This document shows positions 25,932-34,340 of a stretch of DNA of 64,000 bases, piece after piece. Location: assembly GCF_004366635.1 (NCBI RefSeq), contig NZ_SORN01000004.1:214371-278370 (forward strand), read 5' to 3'. The notes below the pieces were generated by a model that ran no database searches, was not told where the DNA came from, and saw nothing but the letters and a program-made list of their open reading frames with translations. Numbering within the stretch: the stretch's first letter is position 1; each line of letters begins with the position of its first letter. This stretch comes from Roseinatronobacter bogoriensis DSM 18756 (lineage in GTDB: Bacteria > Pseudomonadota > Alphaproteobacteria > Rhodobacterales > Rhodobacteraceae). Both the position numbers and the translations under genes were made by a program.

Positions 25932-27092
25932 ATGTCTGCCCAGACTTCCAAGCCCACTGCGTGCCTTGCCCTGGCCGATGGGACCATCTTTTACGGCCGA
26001 GGTTTCGGCGCAACTGGAGAGACAGTGGCCGAGTTGTGCTTTAACACCGCCATGACCGGCTATCAGGAGATCATGACCGATCCGTCCTATGCCGGACAGA
26101 TCGTGACTTTCACCTTCCCGCATATCGGCAATGTCGGCGTAAACCCGGATGACGACGAAACGCAGGACCCCGTCGCCGCTGGCATGGTGGTGAAGTGGGA
26201 CCCGACAGTTCCGTCAAACTGGCGCGCGGCTGAGGATCTGGTGAGCTGGCTGAGCAAACGCGGCCGCATCTGTATTGGCGGGATCGATACCCGCCGCTTG
26301 ACGCGGGCCATTCGCCAGCAGGGCGCGCCGCATGTGGCGCTTGCGCATGACCCGGATGGGAATTTCGACATAGAGGCGCTGGTCGCAAAGGCACGCGCAT
26401 GGAAAGGGCTTGTCGGGCTGGATCTGGCGCGTGATGTGACCTGTGCGCAGTCCTATCGTTGGGATGAGATGCGTTGGGCATGGCCTGAGGGATATACCCG
26501 CCAGACTGCGCCCGTGCACAAGGTCGTTGCAATTGATTATGGCGCAAAGCGCAACATTTTGCGCTGCCTTGCTTCCGCTGGGTGTGATGTGACCGTATTA
26601 CCAGCGACCGCCACCGCCGAAGATGTGCTGGCGCTGAACCCCGATGGCGTTTTCCTGTCAAACGGCCCGGGGGACCCGGCGGCAACGGGCGAATATGCTG
26701 TGCCTATGATCCGCGATGTTCTAGCCGCAGACCTGCCTGTTTTCGGCATCTGCCTTGGGCATCAGATGCTGGCGCTGGCGCTAGGGGCGCAGACCATCAA
26801 GATGAATCACGGCCATCATGGCGCGAACCATCCGGTCAAGGATCACGACACCGGCAAGGTCGAGATCACTTCGATGAACCACGGATTCGCGGTGGACAGC
26901 CAGTCCCTGCCTAAAAATGTGATAGAGACGCATACGTCCCTGTTCGACGGGTCGAATTGCGGCATCAGGATGACGGATCGCCCGGTCTTCTCTGTCCAGC
27001 ACCACCCAGAGGCCAGCCCCGGCCCTCAGGACAGCTTCTATCTGTTCGAGCGTTTTGCTGCGTCAATGGCCGCGCGCAAGTCCGAAGGGTGA
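25932..27092 (+). CDS. carA: Carbamoyl-phosphate synthase small (glutaminase) subunit
   Basis: A 386-residue amidotransferase subunit that supplies ammonia to CarB for carbamoyl phosphate in arginine and pyrimidine synthesis. The N-terminal CPSase domain begins with LALADGTIFYGRGFGA. The class I amidotransferase domain has the nucleophile C274 (FGICLGHQM) and the His of QHHPEASPGP. The start at 25932 follows CGGAGA. carB is not adjacent. Length is typical. Confidence 0.97.
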   Translation: MSAQTSKPTACLALADGTIFYGRGFGATGETVAELCFNTAMTGYQEIMTDPSYAGQIVTFTFPHIGNVGVNPDDDETQDPVAAGMVVKWDPTVPSNWRAAEDLVSWLSKRGRICIGGIDTRRLTRAIRQQGAPHVALAHDPDGNFDIEALVAKARAWKGLVGLDLARDVTCAQSYRWDEMRWAWPEGYTRQTAPVHKVVAIDYGAKRNILRCLASAGCDVTVLPATATAEDVLALNPDGVFLSNGPGDPAATGEYAVPMIRDVLAADLPVFGICLGHQMLALALGAQTIKMNHGHHGANHPVKDHDTGKVEITSMNHGFAVDSQSLPKNVIETHTSLFDGSNCGIRMTDRPVFSVQHHPEASPGPQDSFYLFERFAASMAARKSEG

Positions 27093-27171
27093 TCTTCACC
27101 TGACCGGAGCGGACCAAGGCTGTTTTGAACTGTGCAGGCGGGCCGACAAGCCCGACCCGCTTGTGCATTGA

Positions 27172-27196
27172 GCACACACAAGAATATTTTGTGTGC
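27172..27196. other. Inverted repeat between carA and the MotA-like gene
   Basis: GCACACACAA and TTTTGTGTGC (27172-27181, 27187-27196) pair over ten positions with one mismatch around a five-base loop. No T-tract follows. It could be a weak terminator for carA or an operator before the next transcript. Confidence 0.35.
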
Positions 27197-27274
27197 TGCG
27201 CCAAATGCCTGTTGGCAGGGCCTCAAGACTGACTTAGTGTGAGAGTAGTCACAAGAGGATCAGGACGCCCGATC

Positions 27275-28480
27275 ATGGCCAGATCCCAAATTGGGGTGCA
27301 GACACAGTTTTCCCGCCCAGTGCGCCAGATCGTGATGATGCTTGTCGTCCTCGCGCTTGTTGCGGTTGGGACATGGTTTGCGCTGCCAGCAGTCTCAGGA
27401 ATTTTCCTCGCCAATGTCTGGCTGAACGGTTTCATCTTCTTTGTTTTTATCGTGGGGGTCTTTGCCACGTTCTGGCAGCTCATCCAGCTAAACCGCTCGA
27501 TCATCTGGATCGAGGGGTTTGCGGCGGGCACCCCTGGACACGAAGCGACCGTTCCGCCTGCCTTGCTGGTGCCGTTGGCGGCATTGCTGCGGGGGCGCGG
27601 GCGTGGCAGTCAGATCGGGTCCAGCTCTGCATCCTCCATTCTGGATTCAGTGGCGACACGGCTGGACGAGTTGCGCGACATAACGCGCTATATCATCTCA
27701 CTTCTGATCTTTCTGGGTCTGTTGGGTACATTTTACGGCTTGGCAACGACCGTGCCCGCCGTGGTGGACACGATCCGTTCGCTTGCGCCGGAAGACAATG
27801 AAACCGGCATTCAGGTTTTCGATAACCTGATGACCGGGCTTGAAGCGCAGCTTGGCGGCATGGGCACGGCGTTTTCTTCGTCGCTGCTGGGCCTTGCCGG
27901 CTCGCTGGTTGTTGGGATGCTGGAATTGTTCGCTGGTCATGGGCAGAACCGCTTTTACCGGCAACTGGAAGAATGGCTCAGCTCGATCACGCGTCTTGGT
28001 GTTGTCGGCGATCAGGAACACGGCGCAGATACGGGGGCCATGGTTCAGGTCATGGATGGCATGATCGAACAAATGGCGGCGATGTATCGTCATCAGGTGA
28101 TCGCCGATCAGGAACGTGCTCAGTTGGATCAGGCTTTGGGGGGGCTGGCGGAAGCGATTGACCGGCTTTCAACAGGGGGGGGCGACGCGTCGCGATCGTC
28201 CGACAATGCACTGATACACGCGATGGAACGGATCATTGCGGGGCAGGATGCGTTGTTACATGAAATGCGCCTGCATGCGGATGACAATGGCCCCTCTGCG
28301 CAAGCCGAAATGCGCCTGCGGTTGCGCAATATAGACGGCCAGTTGCTGCGCATCGCCGAAGAGGTTTCGGCGGGACGTGTTGAAACGACCGCCGATCTGC
28401 GGGCGGATTTGTCGTCTTTGACTGTCGCTGTCCGGCAATTGTCACGCTCTGGGTTCAGTGCGCGCCGGGATGGAGAGTAA
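27275..28480 (+). CDS. MotA/TolQ/ExbB-like proton-channel protein with long helical tail
   Basis: A 401-residue inner-membrane protein. Hydrophobic helices lie at about residues 17-37, 51-72, 138-160 and 195-220. The last two carry the superfamily signatures GLLGTFYGL (149-157) and GMGTAFSSSLLG (195-206). A ~170-residue cytoplasmic helical tail follows, longer than in TolQ or ExbB. Start 27275 fits a GAGGATCAGG site. The next gene, three bases downstream, supplies an OmpA-domain partner, so the pair resembles a MotAB- or ZorAB-type ion-driven motor. No flagellar, Tol or Ton gene is adjacent. The role is unknown. Confidence 0.82.
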   Translation: MARSQIGVQTQFSRPVRQIVMMLVVLALVAVGTWFALPAVSGIFLANVWLNGFIFFVFIVGVFATFWQLIQLNRSIIWIEGFAAGTPGHEATVPPALLVPLAALLRGRGRGSQIGSSSASSILDSVATRLDELRDITRYIISLLIFLGLLGTFYGLATTVPAVVDTIRSLAPEDNETGIQVFDNLMTGLEAQLGGMGTAFSSSLLGLAGSLVVGMLELFAGHGQNRFYRQLEEWLSSITRLGVVGDQEHGADTGAMVQVMDGMIEQMAAMYRHQVIADQERAQLDQALGGLAEAIDRLSTGGGDASRSSDNALIHAMERIIAGQDALLHEMRLHADDNGPSAQAEMRLRLRNIDGQLLRIAEEVSAGRVETTADLRADLSSLTVAVRQLSRSGFSARRDGE

Positions 28481-28483
28481 GCG

Positions 28484-30259
28484 ATGGCGCTGGCGCGCAG
28501 ATCAGGGCAGCGGCGCGATGTAAGTGGGGCCATCTGGCCCGGCTTCGTCGATGCGATGACCGCGCTTTTACTGGTGCTGATGTTTGTGCTGTCGATCTTC
28601 ATGATCGTGCAATTTGTGCTGCGCGACACGATTACCGCACAAGATACCCAGCTTGAGGGGCTTTCTGCCGAAGTCGCTTCGCTTGCCGATGCCTTGGGCC
28701 TGTCGCGTGCACGCGTGGCCACTTTGGAAGGCGAGGTCGGCGCCTTGTCCAGCGATCTGGAGCAGGCGCGCGCGCTGGCTGCTGCGCAAATGGCGCAGGT
28801 TTCTAGCTTAACTGACGATCTGGCTGCGCGCGAGCAGGCGCTTGATGCAGCACAGGCCCGGATCACAGATTTTGAAGCACAGGTTGCAGCGTTGATTTCA
28901 TCGCGCGATGCCGCTGTCGCACGTGGCGATGCCCTAAGCACGGATCTGGCCGAACTGGAAGCCGCGCAAGACCAGCTTTTGTCAGAACGGGACGCGATGG
29001 CGCTGGCATTGGCGTCGCTGCGTGAAGAGATGGACGCCGAGGCCGAGGCCGCGCGCCTTGCTGCTGCGCGCGCCGAAGCGGTCGAGGCTGCGCTGGCGCA
29101 GATGCAGGCCGACACCGCATCACAAGAAGCAACGCTTGCCCAGCTTGCCGCACAGCTTTCGGCGGCCGAAGAGCGGGTGCAGGATCAGGCGCGGGTTGAG
29201 GCTGAACTGCGCAGTGATCTTGACGCGGCTGCAAATGTCGCTTTGGTCGAACGTGCAGCGGCGGAAGCCTTGCGCGCAAGGCTTGCCGGGGTGGAGGCAG
29301 AGTTGAGTGCGGAGGAGCGCCGCCGCCTGGCCGATGCCGCTGCGGCAGAAGCGCTGCGCGCGCGCCTGGAAGATGCAGATGCCGAATTGACCGCTATGAC
29401 GCTTGCCTTGGAGGAGCAACGCCGCCGCGCCGAGGAGACGCTGACCTTGCTGGCCGCCGCACGGGAGGGGCAGGCCGAAGCAGAAGCCGCGCTTGAAGCC
29501 GAAATATCGGAGCGAGAGCGCCTTGCCGCGCTGCGCGCCATGGCGGAACAAAGCCTGTCAGAACGGGATGCGCAATCACTGGCAGATCAACGCAGGCTAG
29601 AGGTTCTGAACCAGCAGGTCGCCGCTTTGCGGGGGCAGGTGGGCAGCTTGCAGGATTTGCTGGGTGATGTCCGCGCCCGCGAAGAGGCCGCGCAAACCCA
29701 GATTGAAAGCCTTGGTTCGGATTTGAATGTGGCCTTGGCACAATTGGCCGTCGAACAGCGCGCGCGCGCAAATCTGGAAGCCGCCGAGCGCGAGCGGCTG
29801 GAGCGGTTCCAGTCAGAATTCTTTGGCCGCTTGCGCGATGTGCTTGAAGGGCGGGACGAGATCGAGATTGTGGGCGACAGGTTCGTTTTCTCCTCCGAGG
29901 TGCTGTTTCAGCTAGGGTCTGCCACGCTTGCACCTGCGGGGCAGGCGCAGATTGCCAATGTCGTCAATGTCTTGCGCGAGGTGTCTGATAGTATCCCCCC
30001 GGAAATTGACTGGATCCTTCGGGTGGACGGACATACTGACGACATCCCGCTTGGGCCGGGGGCGGAATGGCGCGACAACTGGGCACTTAGCCAGGCGCGT
30101 GCATTGTCGGTTGTGCGGTTCATGACCGACCAGTTGGGGTTCGATCCGCGCAGGCTGGCAGCAACAGGGTTCGGGGAATACCGCCCGGTCGATACTGCGG
30201 ACACGCCAGAGGCCCGTGCGCGCAACCGCCGGATCGAGTTGAAGCTGACGGAACGCTGA
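28484..30259 (+). CDS. MotB-like peptidoglycan-binding protein with very long coiled coil
   Basis: A 591-residue protein. The N-terminal segment (GFVDAMTALLLVLMFVLS) is a single membrane helix with an Asp at residue 23, placed as in MotB, TolR and ExbD. Residues ~50-440 are a nearly uninterrupted Ala/Glu/Arg-rich coiled coil, including two similar blocks around AEALRARL. The C-terminal ~130 residues form an OmpA-like domain with GHTDDIP and the diaminopimelate-binding ARNRRIELK motif. It could span the periplasm to anchor a motor on the cell wall. Three bases separate it from the MotA-like gene. Confidence 0.85.
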   Translation: MALARRSGQRRDVSGAIWPGFVDAMTALLLVLMFVLSIFMIVQFVLRDTITAQDTQLEGLSAEVASLADALGLSRARVATLEGEVGALSSDLEQARALAAAQMAQVSSLTDDLAAREQALDAAQARITDFEAQVAALISSRDAAVARGDALSTDLAELEAAQDQLLSERDAMALALASLREEMDAEAEAARLAAARAEAVEAALAQMQADTASQEATLAQLAAQLSAAEERVQDQARVEAELRSDLDAAANVALVERAAAEALRARLAGVEAELSAEERRRLADAAAAEALRARLEDADAELTAMTLALEEQRRRAEETLTLLAAAREGQAEAEAALEAEISERERLAALRAMAEQSLSERDAQSLADQRRLEVLNQQVAALRGQVGSLQDLLGDVRAREEAAQTQIESLGSDLNVALAQLAVEQRARANLEAAERERLERFQSEFFGRLRDVLEGRDEIEIVGDRFVFSSEVLFQLGSATLAPAGQAQIANVVNVLREVSDSIPPEIDWILRVDGHTDDIPLGPGAEWRDNWALSQARALSVVRFMTDQLGFDPRRLAATGFGEYRPVDTADTPEARARNRRIELKLTER

Positions 30260-30466
30260 ACCATCATCGCGCGGCGCAGGAGTCTGGCGCAAGGGCAGGG
30301 CCCTATTTGCAAAGTCCACACAATAGACACTCAAGGATAACCCAGAAGACCAGCCATGTGCGCGCTATCACCAAGGCTGATACCCTCTCATTCATGTGAT
30401 GCTCTTGCGTCAGAGAGAGGAAGGCACTAGGCAAGGCGCGTCACATAAACGATCCGGAGATCACGA

Positions 30467-31429
30467 ATGGCCAGACCCAGAATTGCACTGATCGGTGCGG
30501 GACAGATTGGCGGCACGCTTGCCCATCTTGCCGCGATCAAGGAACTTGGCGATGTTATCCTGTTTGACATTGCCGAAGGCACACCACAGGGCAAGGCGCT
30601 CGATATTGCTGAATCCGGCCCTTCCGAGGGGTTTGACGGCAGTTTCAAAGGCACCAATGATTACGCCGATATCGCGGGTGCGGATGTCTGCATCGTTACC
30701 GCCGGTGTCCCGCGCAAGCCGGGGATGAGCCGCGATGACCTGTTGGGCATCAACCTGAAGGTCATGAAATCCGTGGGCGAAGGCATTGCAGCACATGCAC
30801 CGAATGCCTTTGTGATCTGCATCACCAACCCGCTGGATGCAATGGTCTGGGCGCTGCGCGAGTTTTCGGGCCTGCCGCATAACAAGGTTGTCGGCATGGC
30901 GGGCGTGCTTGATTCGGCACGTTTCCGTCATTTCCTGAGCCTTGAGTTTAAAGTGTCGATGCGTGATGTCACGGCATTCGTTCTGGGCGGGCATGGCGAC
31001 ACGATGGTGCCGCTTGTGCGTTACTCGACCGTTGCAGGCATTCCGCTGCCAGACCTGATCGAGATGGGCTGGACCAGCCAGGACAAGCTTGATGCGATCG
31101 TACAGCGCACGCGCGATGGCGGGGCAGAGATTGTGGGCCTGTTGAAAACGGGTTCTGCGTTTTATGCACCGGCAACCAGCGCGATTGAAATGGCAGAGGC
31201 CTATTTGAAAGACCAGCGTCGCTTGCTGCCCTGCGCGGCCTATTGCGACGGAGAGTTCGGCCTGAAAGGCATGTATGTCGGCGTGCCCACGATCATCGGC
31301 GCCAACGGGATTGAAAAGGTCATCGACATCAAGCTGACGAAGGACGAGCAGGTCATGTTCGACAAGTCGGTTGATGCCGTTCGTGGCCTTGTGGAGGCTT
31401 GCAAGGGCATTGATCCCAGCTTGGCCTAA
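30467..31429 (+). CDS. mdh: Malate dehydrogenase
   Basis: A 320-residue LDH-like malate dehydrogenase catalysing malate/oxaloacetate interconversion with NAD. The NAD motif is LIGAGQIGGTLAHLA. ITNPLDAMVW and the catalytic-His segment GGHGDTMVPL are intact. It heads the TCA block but ends in its own terminator, so sucCD probably has a separate promoter. A GGAG site is seven bases upstream of the ATG. Confidence 0.97.
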   Translation: MARPRIALIGAGQIGGTLAHLAAIKELGDVILFDIAEGTPQGKALDIAESGPSEGFDGSFKGTNDYADIAGADVCIVTAGVPRKPGMSRDDLLGINLKVMKSVGEGIAAHAPNAFVICITNPLDAMVWALREFSGLPHNKVVGMAGVLDSARFRHFLSLEFKVSMRDVTAFVLGGHGDTMVPLVRYSTVAGIPLPDLIEMGWTSQDKLDAIVQRTRDGGAEIVGLLKTGSAFYAPATSAIEMAEAYLKDQRRLLPCAAYCDGEFGLKGMYVGVPTIIGANGIEKVIDIKLTKDEQVMFDKSVDAVRGLVEACKGIDPSLA

Positions 31430-31452
31430 GCCGTCAGGCGGATATTCGTATC

Positions 31453-31486
31453 AAAAGGTCGCGCGACAGCGCGGCCTTTTTTATAG
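31453..31486 (+). terminator. Rho-independent terminator after mdh
   Basis: A 12-bp stem with one G-T pair (31453-31464 with 31469-31480), loop GACA, running into a six-T tract. It lies 24 bases after the mdh stop. Confidence 0.9.
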
Positions 31487-31540
31487 GATATGTCGGGTTC
31501 TTCCCTTGTTCTTAGACCAGTTCTTAATGTTGGCGAAAAA

Positions 31541-31571
31541 TGTGATCACACGTTTCAAAACTGTGATCACA
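31541..31571. promoter_or_regulatory. Twin palindromic operator upstream of sucC
   Basis: Two identical copies of the perfect palindrome TGTGATCACA lie at 31541-31550 and 31562-31571. Their centres are exactly 21 bp apart, two helical turns, about 110 bp before the sucC start. I noticed no other exact copy in the window. The arrangement is typical of two dimers binding the same face of DNA. The binding protein is unknown; GntR/FCD- or CRP-type regulators use half-sites of this general kind. Confidence 0.65.
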
Positions 31572-31677
31572 AAGTTCCGATTTTACCTGAATTCACTTAT
31601 TTTACAGAAGTTTTTCATTGTTTTTCGTACTGAATCTGCGATGCACGGACAGACAACAGCAGATATGGGACAGTTTC

Positions 31678-32871
31678 ATGAACATTCATGAGTATCAGGC
31701 AAAAGGGCTTCTGCGCTCTTACGGTGTGCCTGTTTCGGACGGGCGCATTGTTTTCAAGGCCGAAGAGGCAAAAAGCGCCGCAGGCGAGATGGATGGCCCG
31801 CTTTGGGTGGTCAAGGCGCAGATCCACGCCGGTGGGCGCGGTAAGGGCAGCTTCAAAGAAGCCTCTGCCGGCGAAAAGGGCGGCGTTCGTCTGGCCAAGT
31901 CTGTCGGTGAAGCCGAAGAACACGCCAAGCAGATGCTGGGCCGCACATTGGTTACGCATCAGACCGGACCGGCTGGCAAGCAGGTCAACCGCATCTACAT
32001 CGAAGATGGCTCGGATATTGAGCGCGAGTTGTATCTGGCACTTCTGGTCGACCGCGTCAGCAGCCGCATCAGCTTTGTCGTATCCACCGAAGGCGGCATG
32101 GATATCGAAGAAGTCGCGGCGAACACGCCCGAAAAGATCCTGTCTTTCAGCGTTGATCCGGTTACCGGCATTCAGGGCTTCCACGGTCGCCGCGTCGCAT
32201 TCGCGCTGGGGCTGGAAGGCAAGCAGGTCAAGCAATGCGTCGATCTGGTCAGCAAGCTCTATAAACTGTTCATCGAGCGCGACGCCGAAATGGTCGAGAT
32301 CAATCCGCTGATTGTGACCGACAAGGGCGATTTGAAATGCCTTGATGCCAAGATGGGCTTCGACTCAAACGCGCTCTATCGCCAGCCCGACATTCTGGCG
32401 CTGCGCGACGAGACGGAAGAAGACCCCAAGGAACTTGCTGCCAGCAAATATGACCTGAACTACATCGCGCTGGATGGCGAGATTGGCTGCATGGTCAATG
32501 GTGCCGGTCTGGCAATGGCGACGATGGATATCATCAAGCTTTATGGCGCGGAACCTGCCAACTTTCTGGACGTTGGGGGTGGGGCGACCAAGGAAAAAGT
32601 GACCGAGGCCTTCAAGATCATCACCTCTGATCCGAATGTAAAAGGCATTCTGGTCAATATTTTCGGTGGCATCATGCGCTGCGACATCATCGCCGAAGGT
32701 GTGATTGCCGCGGTCAAGGAGGTTGGGCTTCAGGTTCCGCTTGTCGTCCGTCTGGAAGGCACGAATGTCGAGAAGGGTAAGGAAATCATCGCTGGTTCTG
32801 GTCTGAATGTGATCGCTGCTGACAACCTGTCGGATGCAGCAGAGAAAATCGTCAAAGCGGTGAAGGGGTAA
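31678..32871 (+). CDS. sucC: Succinyl-CoA synthetase (ADP-forming) subunit beta
   Basis: A 397-residue ATP-grasp subunit that makes ATP or GTP from succinyl-CoA in the TCA cycle. The N-terminus MNIHEYQAKGLLRSYG, the IHAGGRGKG nucleotide loop and the C-terminal VNIFGGIMRCD are all standard. The start at 31678 gives the usual family N-terminus; the frame extends 20 codons upstream without support. sucD follows after five bases. Confidence 0.98.
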   Translation: MNIHEYQAKGLLRSYGVPVSDGRIVFKAEEAKSAAGEMDGPLWVVKAQIHAGGRGKGSFKEASAGEKGGVRLAKSVGEAEEHAKQMLGRTLVTHQTGPAGKQVNRIYIEDGSDIERELYLALLVDRVSSRISFVVSTEGGMDIEEVAANTPEKILSFSVDPVTGIQGFHGRRVAFALGLEGKQVKQCVDLVSKLYKLFIERDAEMVEINPLIVTDKGDLKCLDAKMGFDSNALYRQPDILALRDETEEDPKELAASKYDLNYIALDGEIGCMVNGAGLAMATMDIIKLYGAEPANFLDVGGGATKEKVTEAFKIITSDPNVKGILVNIFGGIMRCDIIAEGVIAAVKEVGLQVPLVVRLEGTNVEKGKEIIAGSGLNVIAADNLSDAAEKIVKAVKG

Positions 32872-32876
32872 GTTCG

Positions 32877-33761
32877 ATGGCTGTTCTTGTTGATAAAAAT
32901 ACCAAAGTCATCTGCCAGGGTTTCACCGGCTCGCAGGGCACATTCCATTCCGAGCAGGCGATTGCGTATGGCACGCAAATGGTTGGCGGCGTGACGCCGG
33001 GCAAGGGTGGTCAGACCCATCTGGACCTGCCGGTGTTCGACTCGGTGCACGAAGCCAAGTCAAAAACCGAGGCGAATGCCAGCGTGATTTATGTGCCGCC
33101 GCCCTTCGCGGCTGATTCGATCCTTGAGGCGATTGATGCCGAGATGGAATTGATCGTGTGCATCACCGAAGGCATTCCGGTGCTGGACATGATGCGCGTC
33201 AAGCGCGCCCTTGAAGGAAGCAAATCGGTTCTGATCGGTCCCAACTGCCCCGGCGTCATCACGCCAGATGCCTGCAAGATCGGCATCATGCCCGGCCATA
33301 TTCACCGTCGCGGTTCCGTCGGGGTGGTGTCACGTTCCGGGACGTTGACCTATGAGGCAGTTAAACAGACAACTGATGTAGGCCTTGGCCAGTCCACATG
33401 TGTGGGCATTGGCGGCGACCCGATCAAGGGTACTGAGCATCTGGATGTTCTGGAATGGTTCCTTGCCGATGATGAAACGCATTCGATCATCATGATCGGA
33501 GAAATTGGCGGCAGTGCCGAAGAAGAAGCCGCGCAATTCCTGAAGGATGAAGCTGCACGCGGCCGCAAGAAACCGGTTGCAGGCTTTATTGCCGGGCGCA
33601 CGGCCCCTCCGGGGCGGCGCATGGGCCATGCCGGCGCAATCGTCGCTGGCGGCAAGGGCGGCGCAGAAGACAAGATCGAAGCGATGAAAAGCGCCGGAAT
33701 CGTTGTCGCGGATAGTCCGGCGGGCCTGGGTGAGGCCGTTCTCAAGGCGATTGGTAAATAG
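32877..33761 (+). CDS. sucD: Succinyl-CoA synthetase subunit alpha
   Basis: A 294-residue subunit with the CoA-binding N-terminus (MAVLVDKNTKVICQGFTGSQG) and the active-site His in GRRMGHAGAI that becomes phosphorylated. GPNCPG is the conserved loop. Translation is probably coupled to sucC (gap of five bases). Confidence 0.98.
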   Translation: MAVLVDKNTKVICQGFTGSQGTFHSEQAIAYGTQMVGGVTPGKGGQTHLDLPVFDSVHEAKSKTEANASVIYVPPPFAADSILEAIDAEMELIVCITEGIPVLDMMRVKRALEGSKSVLIGPNCPGVITPDACKIGIMPGHIHRRGSVGVVSRSGTLTYEAVKQTTDVGLGQSTCVGIGGDPIKGTEHLDVLEWFLADDETHSIIMIGEIGGSAEEEAAQFLKDEAARGRKKPVAGFIAGRTAPPGRRMGHAGAIVAGGKGGAEDKIEAMKSAGIVVADSPAGLGEAVLKAIGK

Positions 33762-33790
33762 TATCTGGTGTCCGCAGGAAAGGCACAGTC

Positions 33791-34303
33791 ATGACTTTCA
33801 CAGCAGCCGTGAGGCGCGGTTTTGAGAACACACTGAAATTTTCGGGGCGCTCACGCCGCCCCGAATACTGGTGGTTCTTCCTCTTTGTCTTTGTGGGGGC
33901 ATTCGTGCTGTCGCTGGTTCAGATGGTGATGGGCATGACGGGCGACTGGCTGGTGCGATTGTTCCAGTTGGTCGTCTTCGTGCCGTTCCTTGCGGTGGGC
34001 TGGCGCAGATTACAGGACACGGGCCGGCCAGGTTGGTATCTGTTGGTTCCCAGCGCGATTGTTGTCATCTCGTCCATCATGGTGGGCAGCCTCTCTGCAA
34101 GTATGATGCAGGGGGGCTTTGGTGCCATGATGCAGGGCGGGCCTGCAAACGGGATGCCGATGGGCGTCCAGCCGGGACAGCCTGCCTTGATCATGCTGCT
34201 GGCCGTTGCGCAATTCGTGGCGGGTGTTGTTATCATCTGGTGGATGACCCGCCCCAGCCAGCGCGGCGAGAACCGTTTCGGCCCTGAGCCGCGCGTCAAA
34301 TAG
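33791..34303 (+). CDS. DUF805 membrane protein inside the suc operon
   Basis: A 170-residue protein with the DUF805 start (F-SGRSRRPEYWWFFLF), the conserved WRRLQDTGRPGWY segment and about four membrane helices. A Met/Gly-rich loop lies near residues 105-130. Function unknown for the family. It sits between sucD (29 bases) and sucA (37 bases) on the same strand, so it is probably co-transcribed with the TCA genes. Confidence 0.88.
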   Translation: MTFTAAVRRGFENTLKFSGRSRRPEYWWFFLFVFVGAFVLSLVQMVMGMTGDWLVRLFQLVVFVPFLAVGWRRLQDTGRPGWYLLVPSAIVVISSIMVGSLSASMMQGGFGAMMQGGPANGMPMGVQPGQPALIMLLAVAQFVAGVVIIWWMTRPSQRGENRFGPEPRVK

Positions 34304-34340
34304 CTTAGATTTAACCCTCAAGTGCCACAGAGGTGCTCTT

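Noticed and set aside
28129..29115. 328-codon Ala/Ser-rich frame antisense to the MotA/MotB-like pair
   Set aside because: Low-complexity shadow of the coiled-coil coding region.
27275..30259. Complete Zorya-type defence system
   Set aside because: The two membrane components resemble ZorA and ZorB in architecture, but no ZorC, ZorD or ZorE-like gene is adjacent: carA lies upstream and mdh downstream.
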